Assembly: GCA_963931865.1 (NCBI GenBank)
Contig: OZ007517.1
Span: 10,178,038 to 10,242,037, forward strand
Direction of reading: 5' to 3'
DNA length: 64,000 nucleotides
From: Axinella damicornis
Lineage: Eukaryota; Porifera; Demospongiae; Axinellida; Axinellidae
The notes under the pieces were generated by a model. It was not told the origin of the DNA. It did not search any database and saw only the letters and a list, made by a program, of their open reading frames with translations. Made by a program: the position numbers and the translations under genes. This document shows, piece by piece, positions 23,901-35,173 of the stretch (positions are counted from its first letter, which is position 1; every line of letters begins with the position of its first letter).

Positions 23901-26900
23901 GTATTGTACACTTTACTGAATCAAAGCATGTTCAACTCACTCAAAGCACACCCAACTCACTCTAAGCATGTCCAAGCACGCTCAACTCACGTTGAGTTTC
24001 CTGTGAAATACTTGCTGCAGTGCTATTCAGGAGGTTGTACATAGCAGCTACAGAAAAGTCGTAGAGGCCACCAGAGACCAAGCCGCCCACAGTCGCCCTT
24101 CGGGTTGTCACAGTGATAGTCATAGCAACACCACTTTCTCGCCGAGTGTAGCTGAGACTGAAGACGACATTTTGCTCTGAACTGGCGATCTCTGGGAGTT
24201 GCCAAGTGAGCACCACTCCAGTATCCGAGACAAAAGCAGCCCTCAAGTTCTCAGTCTGTGCATCGTCTGTAGAGCAATGACAATGATATTCATAGCACTG
24301 TGTCAGTAAGGGCATACCCACACTAAATACATACACAATATCCCTGATCACTATACAACTATAGTGCATCCTGAAAGTTGCGATTGAGGTGCTTAACACC
24401 GCTTACAAGCTACTTAACACGCTTTAGATACAATCGTGCGTTAGCAAACAATAATTGTCACAAACGCGTGCACGCGCACTCCTGCACTCCTTAGTATGCA
24501 CACGACGTGCTCACATAAGCACTTTAATATGCGAGCATGTACGAGTATACGTGGGCAATTATGCAAGTACTCGCGAGGGCGGTGTTACTGAACCGAGGAA
24601 TCGTGAGTGATGTAATGAGGACCCGCAAGTTTCATTCAACGACTTTCAGGACGGACTAAATGCATTAAGAGACACATGACGCTAATCTGGACAGCTTTTC
24701 TATACTGCAGTGAAGGGATTTTCTTTATTTCATCTTCTGCATCATATAACAGCAAATATCAGGAGTAAAATATTTTCCAGATTCTACGTGGGTGAGCAAT
24801 CAGACAATCACTACAAAAGCAGCAGTGTGACAAATCTAAGTAACGCCCAACTACCTTATATTGTAGGCTCGTACAAGGAGTGTTACTATAATTAGAAATG
24901 AAGCACACTTCCTCTTCGAGGACTATATAGGCACACATTTCCTTCCTGTGGAGATACAGGGTATGCGCTTAGTAACGCACAAATATGGAAATACAGTATA
25001 GATGGATGTACAGAGGTACACTTCCCACACAGGGGTAACACAGTGTCATGTGATGTGCCCACACCTTACACATGCACACCATATAACTTTGGAATGGGAA
25101 CCAGAATGGAGAACTGGGTAACATACCCTCATCAGCACTGTCAAAAAAGTACGGCTGCGACTCAGGCCCCAGGCCAGCCAAGTTCCGTGCCCGAATGTAC
25201 ACCCTGTACCTCCTCACAGGAGTGAGCTCTGTCAAAACTGCCGATGACCCATTCGCAGTCACACTGATGGTAGTTGGTGCCTGGGCTACACACTCGCCAT
25301 TGTTGGCTGTGGGGCAGTAGGTGATGTTGTAGCTGGTAATGTTGGCGTTATTTTCTTCTGGTTGTGTCCAGGTCAGCCGCACTGAGCTCAGCGAGACAAG
25401 CGTCGGTACCACCGTACTGATGACCACCTCACCAGGGCGATCTAAAGGGGGAGAAGACATGTGACTATGATCTAGACATCTAACACTGCTAGATTCCCAA
25501 ATGAGTGGAATAAAAGAAAATACCTCTGGCATGATATACTACACATCATGCATGCAGATTAGCCTCGTTCCCAGGCCTCATACGAAAAATCGATTTTCGG
25601 ATGGGGGGGGGGGGGACTTGTTGCAACTGATGCAGCAAGCAGTACAGGGTGATGGCTACCACTTGTATCACACATACCACTAGCAGCTTCACTGCATCAT
25701 AGTGATGCGGTAACAACTATTCCAAATAGACCCCACGTACCTTGCACCCGCAGTGTGAAGCTCCGTTCAGTCCGTCCTTCAGAGTTGGTGGCAACACAGA
25801 CATAAACATCTGAGTCGCTCAGCATCAGGTTTGTGAGTTCATCCATCACTGAGAGACTTCGTGAGTCACTTCCTACCGTTTCCTCCAGTTGCACGTCATT
25901 CCTCAGAATCCTAACATATGTGGCAGATGGTACAGCTGTTGCAGTGCACATGAGAAGCAGGGTCCCACCGACATCGATTCTCAACACTCTATCCATTGTC
26001 TGCTGTCCCTCGGGGAAGTTCAGAACAGGGGAAACTACGGGAGGAGATCAGAAAGTCTGTGAATCATTACAGTACCTGAAATTGTATGGGCTCATTGCTA
26101 CGTAGTACTATTCCGAGAGGATTTATTGAGCTTATTCGTAGCAAGGACAACAGACTTTAATGGTAAGTCCAAACGTTTCGATCCGGAGATCTTCTTCAGT
26201 GGAAACTGAACTAAACAGCACAACCAAGGGTTAAGAATGTGGAGATGATGTCATTGATAAAAAATCTGGAAATTCCAGGAAATGAGAATAGACCCCAATC
26301 TTACCTGCATCATCTCTACCCCCAATGTCACCAACCCCAGACTAAACCCCCCACCCCTCCCATTTCTTCACTATTTCTTCGAGGGGCAACCACACTCCTG
26401 GTAGCCACCGTTAACGGTAGCACAAGCTAAGTGTGACAGTTCGTTCCAATTATCACATTGTATCACACATCACCATGATAGCTATATACAGGGAAGATCA
26501 CAAATTATTTAGTGCTCTCGATCATGTCAAGTCAAGTACCAGTAGCCGTGTTGCGTAGCGCAAGCTAAGTATCGCAATACGTTCTAATTAACGCACATGC
26601 CACGTGGGCAACCACGCTCAAGTCGATCGCGAGCAATGGCGACCAAAAGTAAGACAAGACATTATTACAGCACTCACAACTTAGCCAGCACGGTGAGTTT
26701 CGGTATATAAGCGTCAGTGAACAACAGCGATCACGGCCGTGTGGTCAGAATCTTCGTGTGCCTTTCCTAAGAACGGTACTGTCACCGGAAGTCGATGGAG
26801 CGCTTGAGCAATGGCGGCCAACGGCAAGACAAAAGCGCTCATATCTCCACCACCAAGGTGAGTTTCAGCACCAACTTTTATCATTCAGGTCAGTGCATGA

Positions 26901-27283
26901 TAGCGATCACGGCGGTGTAGTCAGAATATCTGTAGGCCAAGCCTAAGTACTCAAACATTATATTATATTATATTACGCGGCACAATTTTTCCTATACCAG
27001 GAGTGTAATTATTTGCAATTTCTATTCTCATTTCCTGGAATTTTTATCAGTGGTCATCCAGCACCCATGGGGACCAGCAGGGGGGGAAAGCTGGCCTCAT
27101 TCCCAGGCCAAAGTGGCCTGGGAACGAGGCAAGGAGCTGAGTATTTGAGATGCCATGCCCTAGTGCAGGTATGCTTTGCATTCTGCCTGCTTTACGTGAT
27201 TCAGTGTGCTATTTCCATAGAAATCTCCACACCCTGGCAAAACATCCTGTATAAAACCAATTAAATTCTTCGATCAGGTCCTA

Positions 27284-27317
<34 letters not shown>

Positions 27318-30300
27318 CCAGTATTCCTGGGTTTGTGGTACAAAACACATCCATGTACATTGTACAATATGAAGCCACTACTGTGAACCACAACCACTGG
27401 TCACTTACACAGGACGGTGATCTCTGAATCAACAGCGATGGCATCAACAAAGTCCCTATTGGTCACCCTGCACGTGTAATTCCCACTGTCTTCATCCTCG
27501 ACGTCCATCACCGTCAGTTCACTGCTGGCCACACGTGAGGCATTCTCACCAGAAGTCATTATGCTGACACGCCCACCATCCTCCAGACCTATACTATCAT
27601 TGTACCAGAAGAACTGCAGATCGCCAGGTGCACCCGGGTTGTTCTGTGCAACACATCGCAGGATAAGGTCATCACCCTCAGAGATGTTGAAAGAGGAAGG
27701 TGCTTCAATGATGGTAACAGCTGGAAGGGGGGACGATAGGAAGGGGGAGAGGGGGGAGGGGGGAGGCGGGAGGGGGAAGGGGGAGAGGGGGGAGTGGGAA
27801 AAAAGAAAGAGGCAGGGAGTAGGGAGGGGGATAGAGGAAGAGGGAGTGGGAGTGAGGGTAGGGAAGAAAGGGGAGGGATGGGGAGGGAGGAGAGGGAGGG
27901 GAGGGATGGGAGGGGGAGGGAGGGGGAGGGAGGGGGAGGGTGGGGGGGGGGGGGGGGGGGGGGGGGTGGGGAGAGAAAGGGAAGGAGGGGGAGGTAGGGG
28001 GACAGAAGTGGAACTTTGAAGGGCACTACACCTTTTAGTAACCTCCTGAATGTGACTTTCATGTGACCTTCATGCGGCCTATGTTATCCATTAGAGCCCG
28101 AATATCCCCATTGTTAATTGTATGTGGCGAATATGGAGAGAATGGTTACAAGCTAATTATTACAAATGAACAGGAAAAGATGTACCCTCCCCCTCGAGGG
28201 AGTGCTACATGTACTTCGCGCTGGCATCAACTCACTCTGTGTACGAAGGATGGCTGTCCTGAATCCAACTCTGGTGCTGTTGATGTCAACAAAACAGGTG
28301 TAGTCGTATCCTTCCTCTACGTCCACCACACTAACATTGAGTATCGTCAACATGGACGTTCTCGCCCCAACCACACGACCTGGGAATTCATCGCTAAAGC
28401 CTACGTTCACCAATGTTCCACTTGAACCAACTGTCGTCCTTGTCCAGCGATAGGAGATGTCTTCTGACCCACTTGCACTGCAGTTAAACATGACGTCACT
28501 CCCCAGTGGTGCTGTATCATTGTTCGGCATGATGTCATCAATCACTGCAGACAGAAGGAACCATTATAAACACACCAGCCAGCAGCTAGCTCGCGAGAAA
28601 ACATTGCATAAGTTATCGCTAGAAGGCACAAGGGCGTTGTTTGCTATATTTGTGTGGCAGAAGAGCAAGGAACACAGTCAACCTCGAACCGTCATCGTTC
28701 GGTCAGATCTGTTGGTACAGTAACTTGCATATACTCGCTGTAGAGCATTCCTACAAATCACGAAGACACTAACAGGACCACGAAGACACTAACAGGACCA
28801 CGAAGACACTAACAGGACCACGAAGACACTAACAGGACCACGAAGGCTTAGAAATAAATTGGGCATTGGATTAGCTCATGGCACTATATAGCATGCAGCT
28901 CACTAAACTTGGACTGTCGATTTCGAATTTCACAACGTACGCATGTGCGTTTTAAACGGTAAACTTCCGTTTTTATGGTTGGCTTCCATTTCGTAATTAC
29001 TGAACGTAAAACAGATGCGTTCGTTTTGTGTAAAATCGCATTGAAATTACAAATGATTTACAAGATGCTTGGGTAATCTAACTGGAAAATTCAGCATTGA
29101 ACACTGGAATTCGAGGCTATACAAAGTGAGAGGACTGTTTTCTAGGCCCATTTATGCTTGAAATGAGAAATGGCCTGCACCCGGCTCGGCTACCCACGGA
29201 CAAGTCCAGATGCAGCAATGCTGTTTGCACCCTCTGGGTGCACCCACCCACCTCCCCTGTCCCGCCCTTTACTCAGGACTGACCAATGACAGAGAGGGTG
29301 GCCTGGCTGGTGTCGTTCCCTCTCTCGTTGCTCACACGGCATGTATACTCTCCACGGTAACTAGTGTCAACACCGGTGAGGCTCAGAGTGCTAGTCGCAT
29401 TCATTCCTTCAGGGTCGCTGAAATCCACTGGAGGTGGCAGAGATACTGAGGCTGTTGTCGTCCACATGAACTCCAGTTGGCCCAGTCCAGTAGCAGTGCA
29501 TGTGAACTCAGCATTGCCTCCGCTCTCCACTGCCACACTCTGTGGTGGTGCAGTGATGTCAGGAGGGCCAACTGGAAGGGAGAGAGGGAGGGAGGGAGGG
29601 AGGGAGGGAGGGAGGGAGGGAGGGAGGGAGGGAGGGAGGGAGGGAGGGAGGGAGGGAGGGAGGGAGGGAGGGAGGGAGGGAGGACTGATAAAACACTAAA
29701 GCCGACTCACAAGTGCAACAACTTGTGCTGTAGTTGCTCGCTCATATAAACACTGCCCTCAATAATAACCGCTGGCCTCTGCCGGGTGACCTTACACATT
29801 CATGCGCTGGGTGACTTTAACACAGGTGACTTTAACACGGGTAACTTTAACACGGGTGACTTTAACACGGGTGACTTTAACACGGGTAACTTTAACACGG
29901 GTGACTTTAACACGGGTAACTTTAACACGGGTAACCTTAACGCATTTATGCACTGGTGACACTAATGTGAACAAAAGTGAGAGTTTGTCAGACCTCTGCT
30001 TAAGAAGGCCAGCCCCATTTAAATGCTAGTCCATTTAAATACCAGGTCAAACAGTCTCCCGAAAGAATCAAACATCGCTTTTGGAAAAGTGGTGAACATG
30101 TATGTAGTACTATTCATCAGAATATGTGTGTATGGGAGTCCATCAAGAGGGTACTGATACATACATACATAGATAGATAGATAGATACACAGAAAGATAG
30201 ATAGATAGATAGATAGATACATCCATACATACTGATCTCATAGCACTGTCCCTACATGTACGCACGTGTGTACAACTCACTCAGTGTTAACTCAGCAGCC

Positions 30301-30981
30301 AAGGAAGTGACATTGCCTGCATCATTAGACACCACACAGCGGTAACTCCCGATATCTGAAAGCATGACATCCTGAATAGTGAGCATCATCTCATTGCTAG
30401 GAACAAATCTGCTATCACTGGGGAGTGTGGACCCATTCCCCTGCTCCCAGGAGTAGGCCAGATTCAGTCCAGTGACAGTCACACTGAATGTCACAGCAGT
30501 GTCTGGAATGACATTACGCCGGTTCTGCGGTTGTGCGATGATCACAGGAGGATCCACTGCAGGAGAAAAGGAAGTTGGAGGGGGGAGAGGGAGGGGGGAT
30601 GACACATCACGCAATGTCAGAGTGGGTCACAAATCATCATGACTTCTTAAAGTATAACTTACTGGCATTACAGGCCATACTAGAGCATGCATCGCCTGTA
30701 CCGAGAGCGGCTTTATATACAAGAAGGGAAGTGAAAGAGGAAAGAAAAAGCATTAAGGATGGCTCGAGAATGTGCACTGACTTTGTCCTTGCTGTCTTGC
30801 TATGTGAAGTATGTGCAAATGATACCCAAATCTGTTGTAAATTTGTAGTATAATCTGCTATCCCTGTTACACGCACCACTTCATACTTACCAGGGTTGAA
30901 TACTGATTGGCTACCGAATGAGGACAAAGTCATACACAGTACAATGCCTGCTAGTGCTGGTCTCGGTCCCAGGCTCAACAT
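17959..30981 (-). CDS. Ig5/FN3x5 transmembrane receptor with tyrosine tail (receptor B)
   Basis: Sixteen exons fit: 30891-30981 (signal peptide from MLSLGPRP), Ig exons 30281-30556, 29284-29571, 28236-28544, 27409-27720 and 25741-26034, FN3 exons 25127-25441, 23991-24266, 23322-23657, the pair 22904-23004 and 22472-22631, the pair 21201-21294 and 20743-21007, a linker 20245-20284, transmembrane 18539-18905 and tail 17959-18184; about 1249 residues. The last FN3-like domain ([18 protein letters not shown]) resembles the membrane-proximal domain of receptor phosphatases. A Thr/Pro-rich stalk (TTAPPDSTT repeats) precedes the helix ([12 protein letters not shown]) and RQAQFDLR. The tail carries [17 protein letters not shown] and YEPIPN. 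Most ectodomain exons have phase 1-1 borders. The acceptor of the transmembrane exon is inferred and falls in a repeat. It is likely an adhesion or recognition receptor. Transcripts may also begin at exons further right. Confidence 0.8.
18825..18990. repeat. Fold-back repeat with tRNA-like B-box overlapping the transmembrane exon
   Basis: About 35 bases at 18828-18862 return inverted at 18952-18988 (TTAGTGATGAGAGAGAGAGA). Between them the minus strand carries GTGGGTTCGAATCCCAG, a perfect T-arm/B-box shape as in tRNA-derived SINEs, but no 5' half of a tRNA. The reading frame of receptor B runs through this repeat. Confidence 0.55.
19743..20212. mobile_element. hAT-like non-autonomous element
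   Basis: The ends read TAAGGCTGCG at the left and, inverted, TAAGGCTGCACCGATATTAG at the right. The body is rich in ATCGG and CCGAT motifs, as is common in hAT-type miniature elements. No transposase frame is visible. It lies in the intron before the transmembrane exon of receptor B. Confidence 0.45.
20636..20732. repeat. (TCCC)n-rich microsatellite
   Basis: CCCTCCCT repeats lie just downstream, in the transcript sense, of the donor of the exon at 20743-21007. The long apparent ORFs over it are artefacts. Confidence 0.85.
22640..22702. repeat. (GGGA)n microsatellite at a splice acceptor
   Basis: On the minus strand this is a CCCT repeat immediately upstream of the acceptor of the FN3 exon 22472-22631 and forms its pyrimidine tract. 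Confidence 0.85.
23720..23990 (-). repeat. Degenerate tandem repeat made of donor-like motifs
   Basis: The first 270 bases of the intron after the FN3 exon 23991-24266 consist of about ten degenerate units of 18-28 bases. On the transcript strand most contain GAGTGAGTTGA or a close variant, which resembles the true donor of that exon (AACGTGAGTTGAG). The matching intron of receptor A (7205-7313) shows a shorter run with the same theme. Confidence 0.6.
26400..26950 (+). other. Duplicated first-exon-like sequence on the plus strand
   Basis: Two diverged copies, about 26620-26760 and 26800-26935, share GAGCAATGGCG, a short open frame ([19 protein letters not shown] in the first, [16 protein letters not shown] in the second), a donor-like GGTGAGTTTC and a following GCGATCACGGC block. 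A further weak match upstream (CAAGCTAAGT with neighbours) occurs near 26422 and 26571. They lie antisense inside an intron of receptor B. They look like duplicated 5' exons of an unrelated gene or element; no second exon is visible, so they may not be functional. Confidence 0.35.
27284..28010. repeat. C homopolymer and purine-rich low-complexity tracts
   Basis: About 33 C at 27284-27316, and a G/A-rich tract at 27725-28010 with a long G run near 27942-27966. They flank the Ig exon 27409-27720. On the transcript strand the second tract supplies the pyrimidine-rich sequence before its acceptor. Confidence 0.8.
28753..28845. repeat. 20-bp tandem repeat, four copies
   Basis: CACGAAGACACTAACAGGAC is repeated four times without change, followed by a partial unit. 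Identical copies indicate recent expansion. It lies in an intron of receptor B. Confidence 0.95.
29578..29684. repeat. (GGGA)n microsatellite at a splice acceptor
   Basis: Read on the minus strand, this CCCT repeat runs up to the acceptor of the Ig exon 29284-29571. Confidence 0.9.
29812..29945. repeat. 15-bp tandem repeat, about nine copies
   Basis: Units of GGGTGACTTTAACAC alternate with GGGTAACTTTAACAC. It lies in an intron of receptor B, next to GATA-type repeats at about 30160-30222. Confidence 0.95.
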
Positions 30982-33900
30982 CGAGTAATGTGCAACAAGA
31001 AATGGTACAAGGAACCATTTGACACTACGGGTGAATTCCACCACCCCATTTTCACCTTAACTCCTAGTGACAGCTGATGCCAGTTTGCTAACAGCTGATT
31101 TAAACCACGACGGGCCTCAACAGTGCTCTAGGGCTAGCAGTCACTAACTCCCGGAGGCAGCTGAGTTACAGGCACTAGAAGATTGGGTACTATACCAACC
31201 GACCAGGATTGAGCCACATGCTTTCCTTCCGTCCAATGGCTGTACCTGTCTTCCTTCACTACAGCCTATGCAAGCACATGTACTCACAGACTGTCAGCTG
31301 AGCAGTGGTTGAAGTTGTGCTGCCAGCATCATTGGTCACGACACAGCTGTATGATCCTTCATTGACCTCCTGGACATTGGTGATGGTCAGAGTGGTAGAG
31401 TTGATACCAGACACTCCGGCTGCAGTAGGTATATCAACACCATTCCGCTGCCACTGGTAGCTCAGTGTACCAGCAGCAGTAGTAGCCGTAATCACGAACG
31501 TCACTGTTGAGCCGGGGACCACCTCCGACTGGTCACTAGGTTGCAAACTGATCTGAGGTGGGTCAACTGGGGGGGGGGGGGGGGGGGGGGGAGGGGGATA
31601 CACTTGTACAAGTCTATCTAACAACACACACACACACACACACACACTCACGGACTGTCAGCTGTGCACTCATGGATGTAACGCTATCCACAGCATTAGT
31701 GATAATGCATCTGAACATTGCCTCATCTGCCTCCATAACATTCAACACAGTCAGGCTGGCAGTGGTAGCACCATTGTACTTGGCATTGTCAGTCAGGTTT
31801 GCTCCCGCCCTCTGCCACTGGTAGGTGAGGTCACTGCCATTAGCCACCACTGAAAACATGGCATTCGTCCCAGGAACCACATTCATTTGAGCAACAGGTT
31901 GAGTAGTGATGACAGGGCGGTCAACTGGGAGAGAGAACCAGGTAGCAGAGGGTCAGTGATACCAGGTCTGCCAACTAGAGTTTGTTGCAAGTATCATTAG
32001 AGGGTGAACCAACACCATACACTTTACATGGGACTCTACCTGGACACGGTCATGTGACATATGTGCATAGGTAAATTTATATGGAAGTTTACTGTACTCA
32101 AGTGTGTTCTCGGTAGTCTTTATAAGTATCTCAACAAATTGACATCCTTCGAAAACTCCGGCGGAGTAGATTCCGAATATGCCATCAACCCTGTTCAACC
32201 CCTGGTTGTACGGCCTCTTGAAGCAGCGGCCTTGCAGGATGGCAGAGAAAGCCAGTGCTACCAGGCACTCATGGTACTCCAACTGGAAGCCTGCCCAATC
32301 TGAAGGGTCTTCAAAGCACTCCGACCTTTCAAACTTAACGTAGCTTCACTTCTCATTGGCACTTTGGATGTATGCTTTCCTTCGGTCCCAGGCCATGTTG
32401 ACATGGGAACAAGGCTGTTGAGGTTAGGAATGGAAAATACACACTCATCCGTCCCAGACACTGGGAGAAACCTGTCAGTTGTGTCCAGAGCTAGGCCTCA
32501 CAGTAGTTATGTGAAGGCCAAATTCATCTGAACAAGACACACAAACCAACCACAGGGTTCACCGTGACAACTTGCACTTGTGACCCTATAGCATATGCAC
32601 AATGGCTACTTGTACATGTGATGTACATGTAGACTGTCATGTGGACGTACCAATGCTCACAGTTGACACATTCCGACTCAGCATAACAGCACTGTCACTA
32701 GAGCTCAGAGTCACAGAGAACGTCTCAGCTGTCATCTCATCCACATTGTCCGGCACTATTGTAATGTCCACACACGCCTCGGTCACTCCACTCATGAATG
32801 TCTGGTCCATAGTCAGAGCTGTGTAATCACTTGGAGCTGGAGGAAGAAGATGATCAACACTGTCATAGCAACATTGTGTGTATGTGCGACATCATGGGGT
32901 GGGTGGAGAAACTACAGGACCACTCCTGCAAGGTAGCCCAATGCCCATGGCCCTCAGTAGTGGCCCCCTGGCCTTCTACACAGGGTTCTCTCTATGTTCT
33001 TTTAGGGGAGTACTGTACCCCTATTGTAATAATGTACCCCCCTATAAGGCCTAAGTTGGCTTAGTGTACCCCCTTTATTTCAAACTCTACATGCAGTTTC
33101 CTTGGCAACAACTACATGCATGTACACGGAGGACAGCAGACTGACCAGTGGCAGTGTCATCCTCAGTAGTGAACGTCACTACGACATCTCGAGCCAGCTG
33201 TACTGGACCGGATTCAGTGGCACACACCATCACAGAGCCAGCATCTTCAGCCACAGTGTGAGAGGGGTTCTCAAGTCCAATCTGCACAGCTGCATTGTAT
33301 GTGTGAGGGAAAACAAAGTTTATGTTTCTGCATGCTCCTACCACACTCCTGGTGTTACACTAGACTAATGACTTGCAACACTCATGCGTAGCGACCTTGA
33401 TTTCGTGTTAAGGTAGGATCCAGTGTGTTGGCTAATGTTCTTTGCCAGTGACACTATCGCACAAGGCTGTCAGTGAGTCACAGCAATGAGCTACGCTCAG
33501 ACTCATGCAGAGACACAGTGAGAGGCGAGAGGCTCACTCTGAAGAGAGAGAACTGTCATGCACCATCACATCATTATCCGAGAAATATGCAGCAAGAAAC
33601 ATGATCCCGTGACATTCAAGGAAGGGAACACACTCGCAATGAACTACAATACCGCGTGCGCCTATGTATAGGCTGGCCCAAGACACACTTGCGATTATCC
33701 CTCAACTTACACGTAGCATCCTGAATGCTGACGGTAGCACTCGCTGGGTCCAGGGTGACAGCACTGTCCACTGGCATCTGGGACAGGGATACATTGAAAG
33801 ACTCGGACATCTCCAACACCATATCACCAGTGGTGGAGATCTCAACAGTTTGAGTTAAAGTGCCAGCATTGAATGTGAGGGCACTAGACACCGTCGTGTA

Positions 33901-35173
33901 GTCAGCTGGAGCTGAAGTTGATAAATAGAACAGCAACTATCATGGAATATTTTCGTAATCAAATGCTGCAGCTACTAATTATGTCATCACAACTAGGTGG
34001 TCACTAGACACAGTTGTGTAGTCAGCTGGAGCTGAGGGAATACAGATCTTTTGTAAATGTGTTTCTGCAATCAGATATCACAGTTACTTCATCACACAGT
34101 TGGGCAACTACTACCAGGTATTTGAGGGCAGCAACAATTCAAGTGTGGTGTTTATTAAACTGCGCTGTTCATACACAGAATGTCCTCACTTCTTCCTCAT
34201 GTAGAACACCCTCTGCATCTCAAATATCCCTAACTTTGCTAGAGGAACATGACCTATTACCTGCTCTTGTGCATGTACAGAAAAACGATCATCTCGACAG
34301 TCATGGTCTTTGATCTTTGGACGAAGTAGCTATACTCCACCAAGAACTACAAATTCAATGTTCCCAAGCAGTTGACAGATATTAGACTTAATTACATTTG
34401 GCCAAAAATCTACTAGTTGAATCATCAAAAGTTCCAAAACTAATACTGGGTGCACGAACGACTGATTTCCACGTGAACACTTTAACAGGAATTATTAGAT
34501 CTCTCCCTATGCGGGTTAATACCGTTATGAAGATGGATTGTTTCTGCCGCAGTGTCACGATTTGAATACTAGTCTGTTCACAAGGAGGCCTACATCTACT
34601 TCCAGGGACGTGGCTACAATTTGAGGGCAGTACCAATCAAGGATGGCATCTCATCATGGAAACACTTCACTATTAGTGAACAGCTCTACCTGTGGCAGTG
34701 TCATCCCCAGTCTGCACGGTCACTACCACATCTCTGGCCAGAGTTCCACTCAGCACTGATACACTGACACTAACACTGCTACCCTCAGTGACAGTGTAGG
34801 CTGTGGCATTGAATCCGATTGTAACAGCTGAAGAGGAGGATGAGTGACACAATTCCTGCATGAATTATCTCCATCATAATATTGATTCGTAACAAGTGTG
34901 TTTACCGTAAAATTGTGGAAGTATGCAATAGAAAAGTATCCAGGACAAAATACCATTTGGTTCTGAAAGGCATGTTGCTATATTGTGTGGTTTGGAGCCA
35001 AACAAACATCCAAGAGAGTGATTCCCATGGGACAAATAAACATCGGCTGTATATCTAGCCAGTTTGCTACTTGCTACCGAATGAGACATTTCTTTGTATA
35101 TGGAAAATGCATGGACGAGCTCGAGATCTCTGCCTTCTCCAGGCTCTTGTACGCGTTACAGGTGTAGCCAGCC
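30860..35173. repeat. First unit of a 4.3-kb tandem segmental duplication
   Basis: It starts ATCCCTGTTACACGCACC and ends near TTACAGGTGTAGCCA; the next unit repeats it in the same order and orientation at 35174-39562. On the minus strand each unit carries the exons of two Calx-beta domains, two Ig exons and one MLSLG-type signal-peptide exon. In this unit the signal-peptide exon is intact and serves as the first exon of receptor B. Confidence 0.95.

Noticed and set aside
23962..24399. CRISPR-like array in the 23.72-23.99 kb repeats
   Set aside because: Units are degenerate and of unequal length, with no unique spacers, and the genome is animal; it is an intronic tandem repeat.
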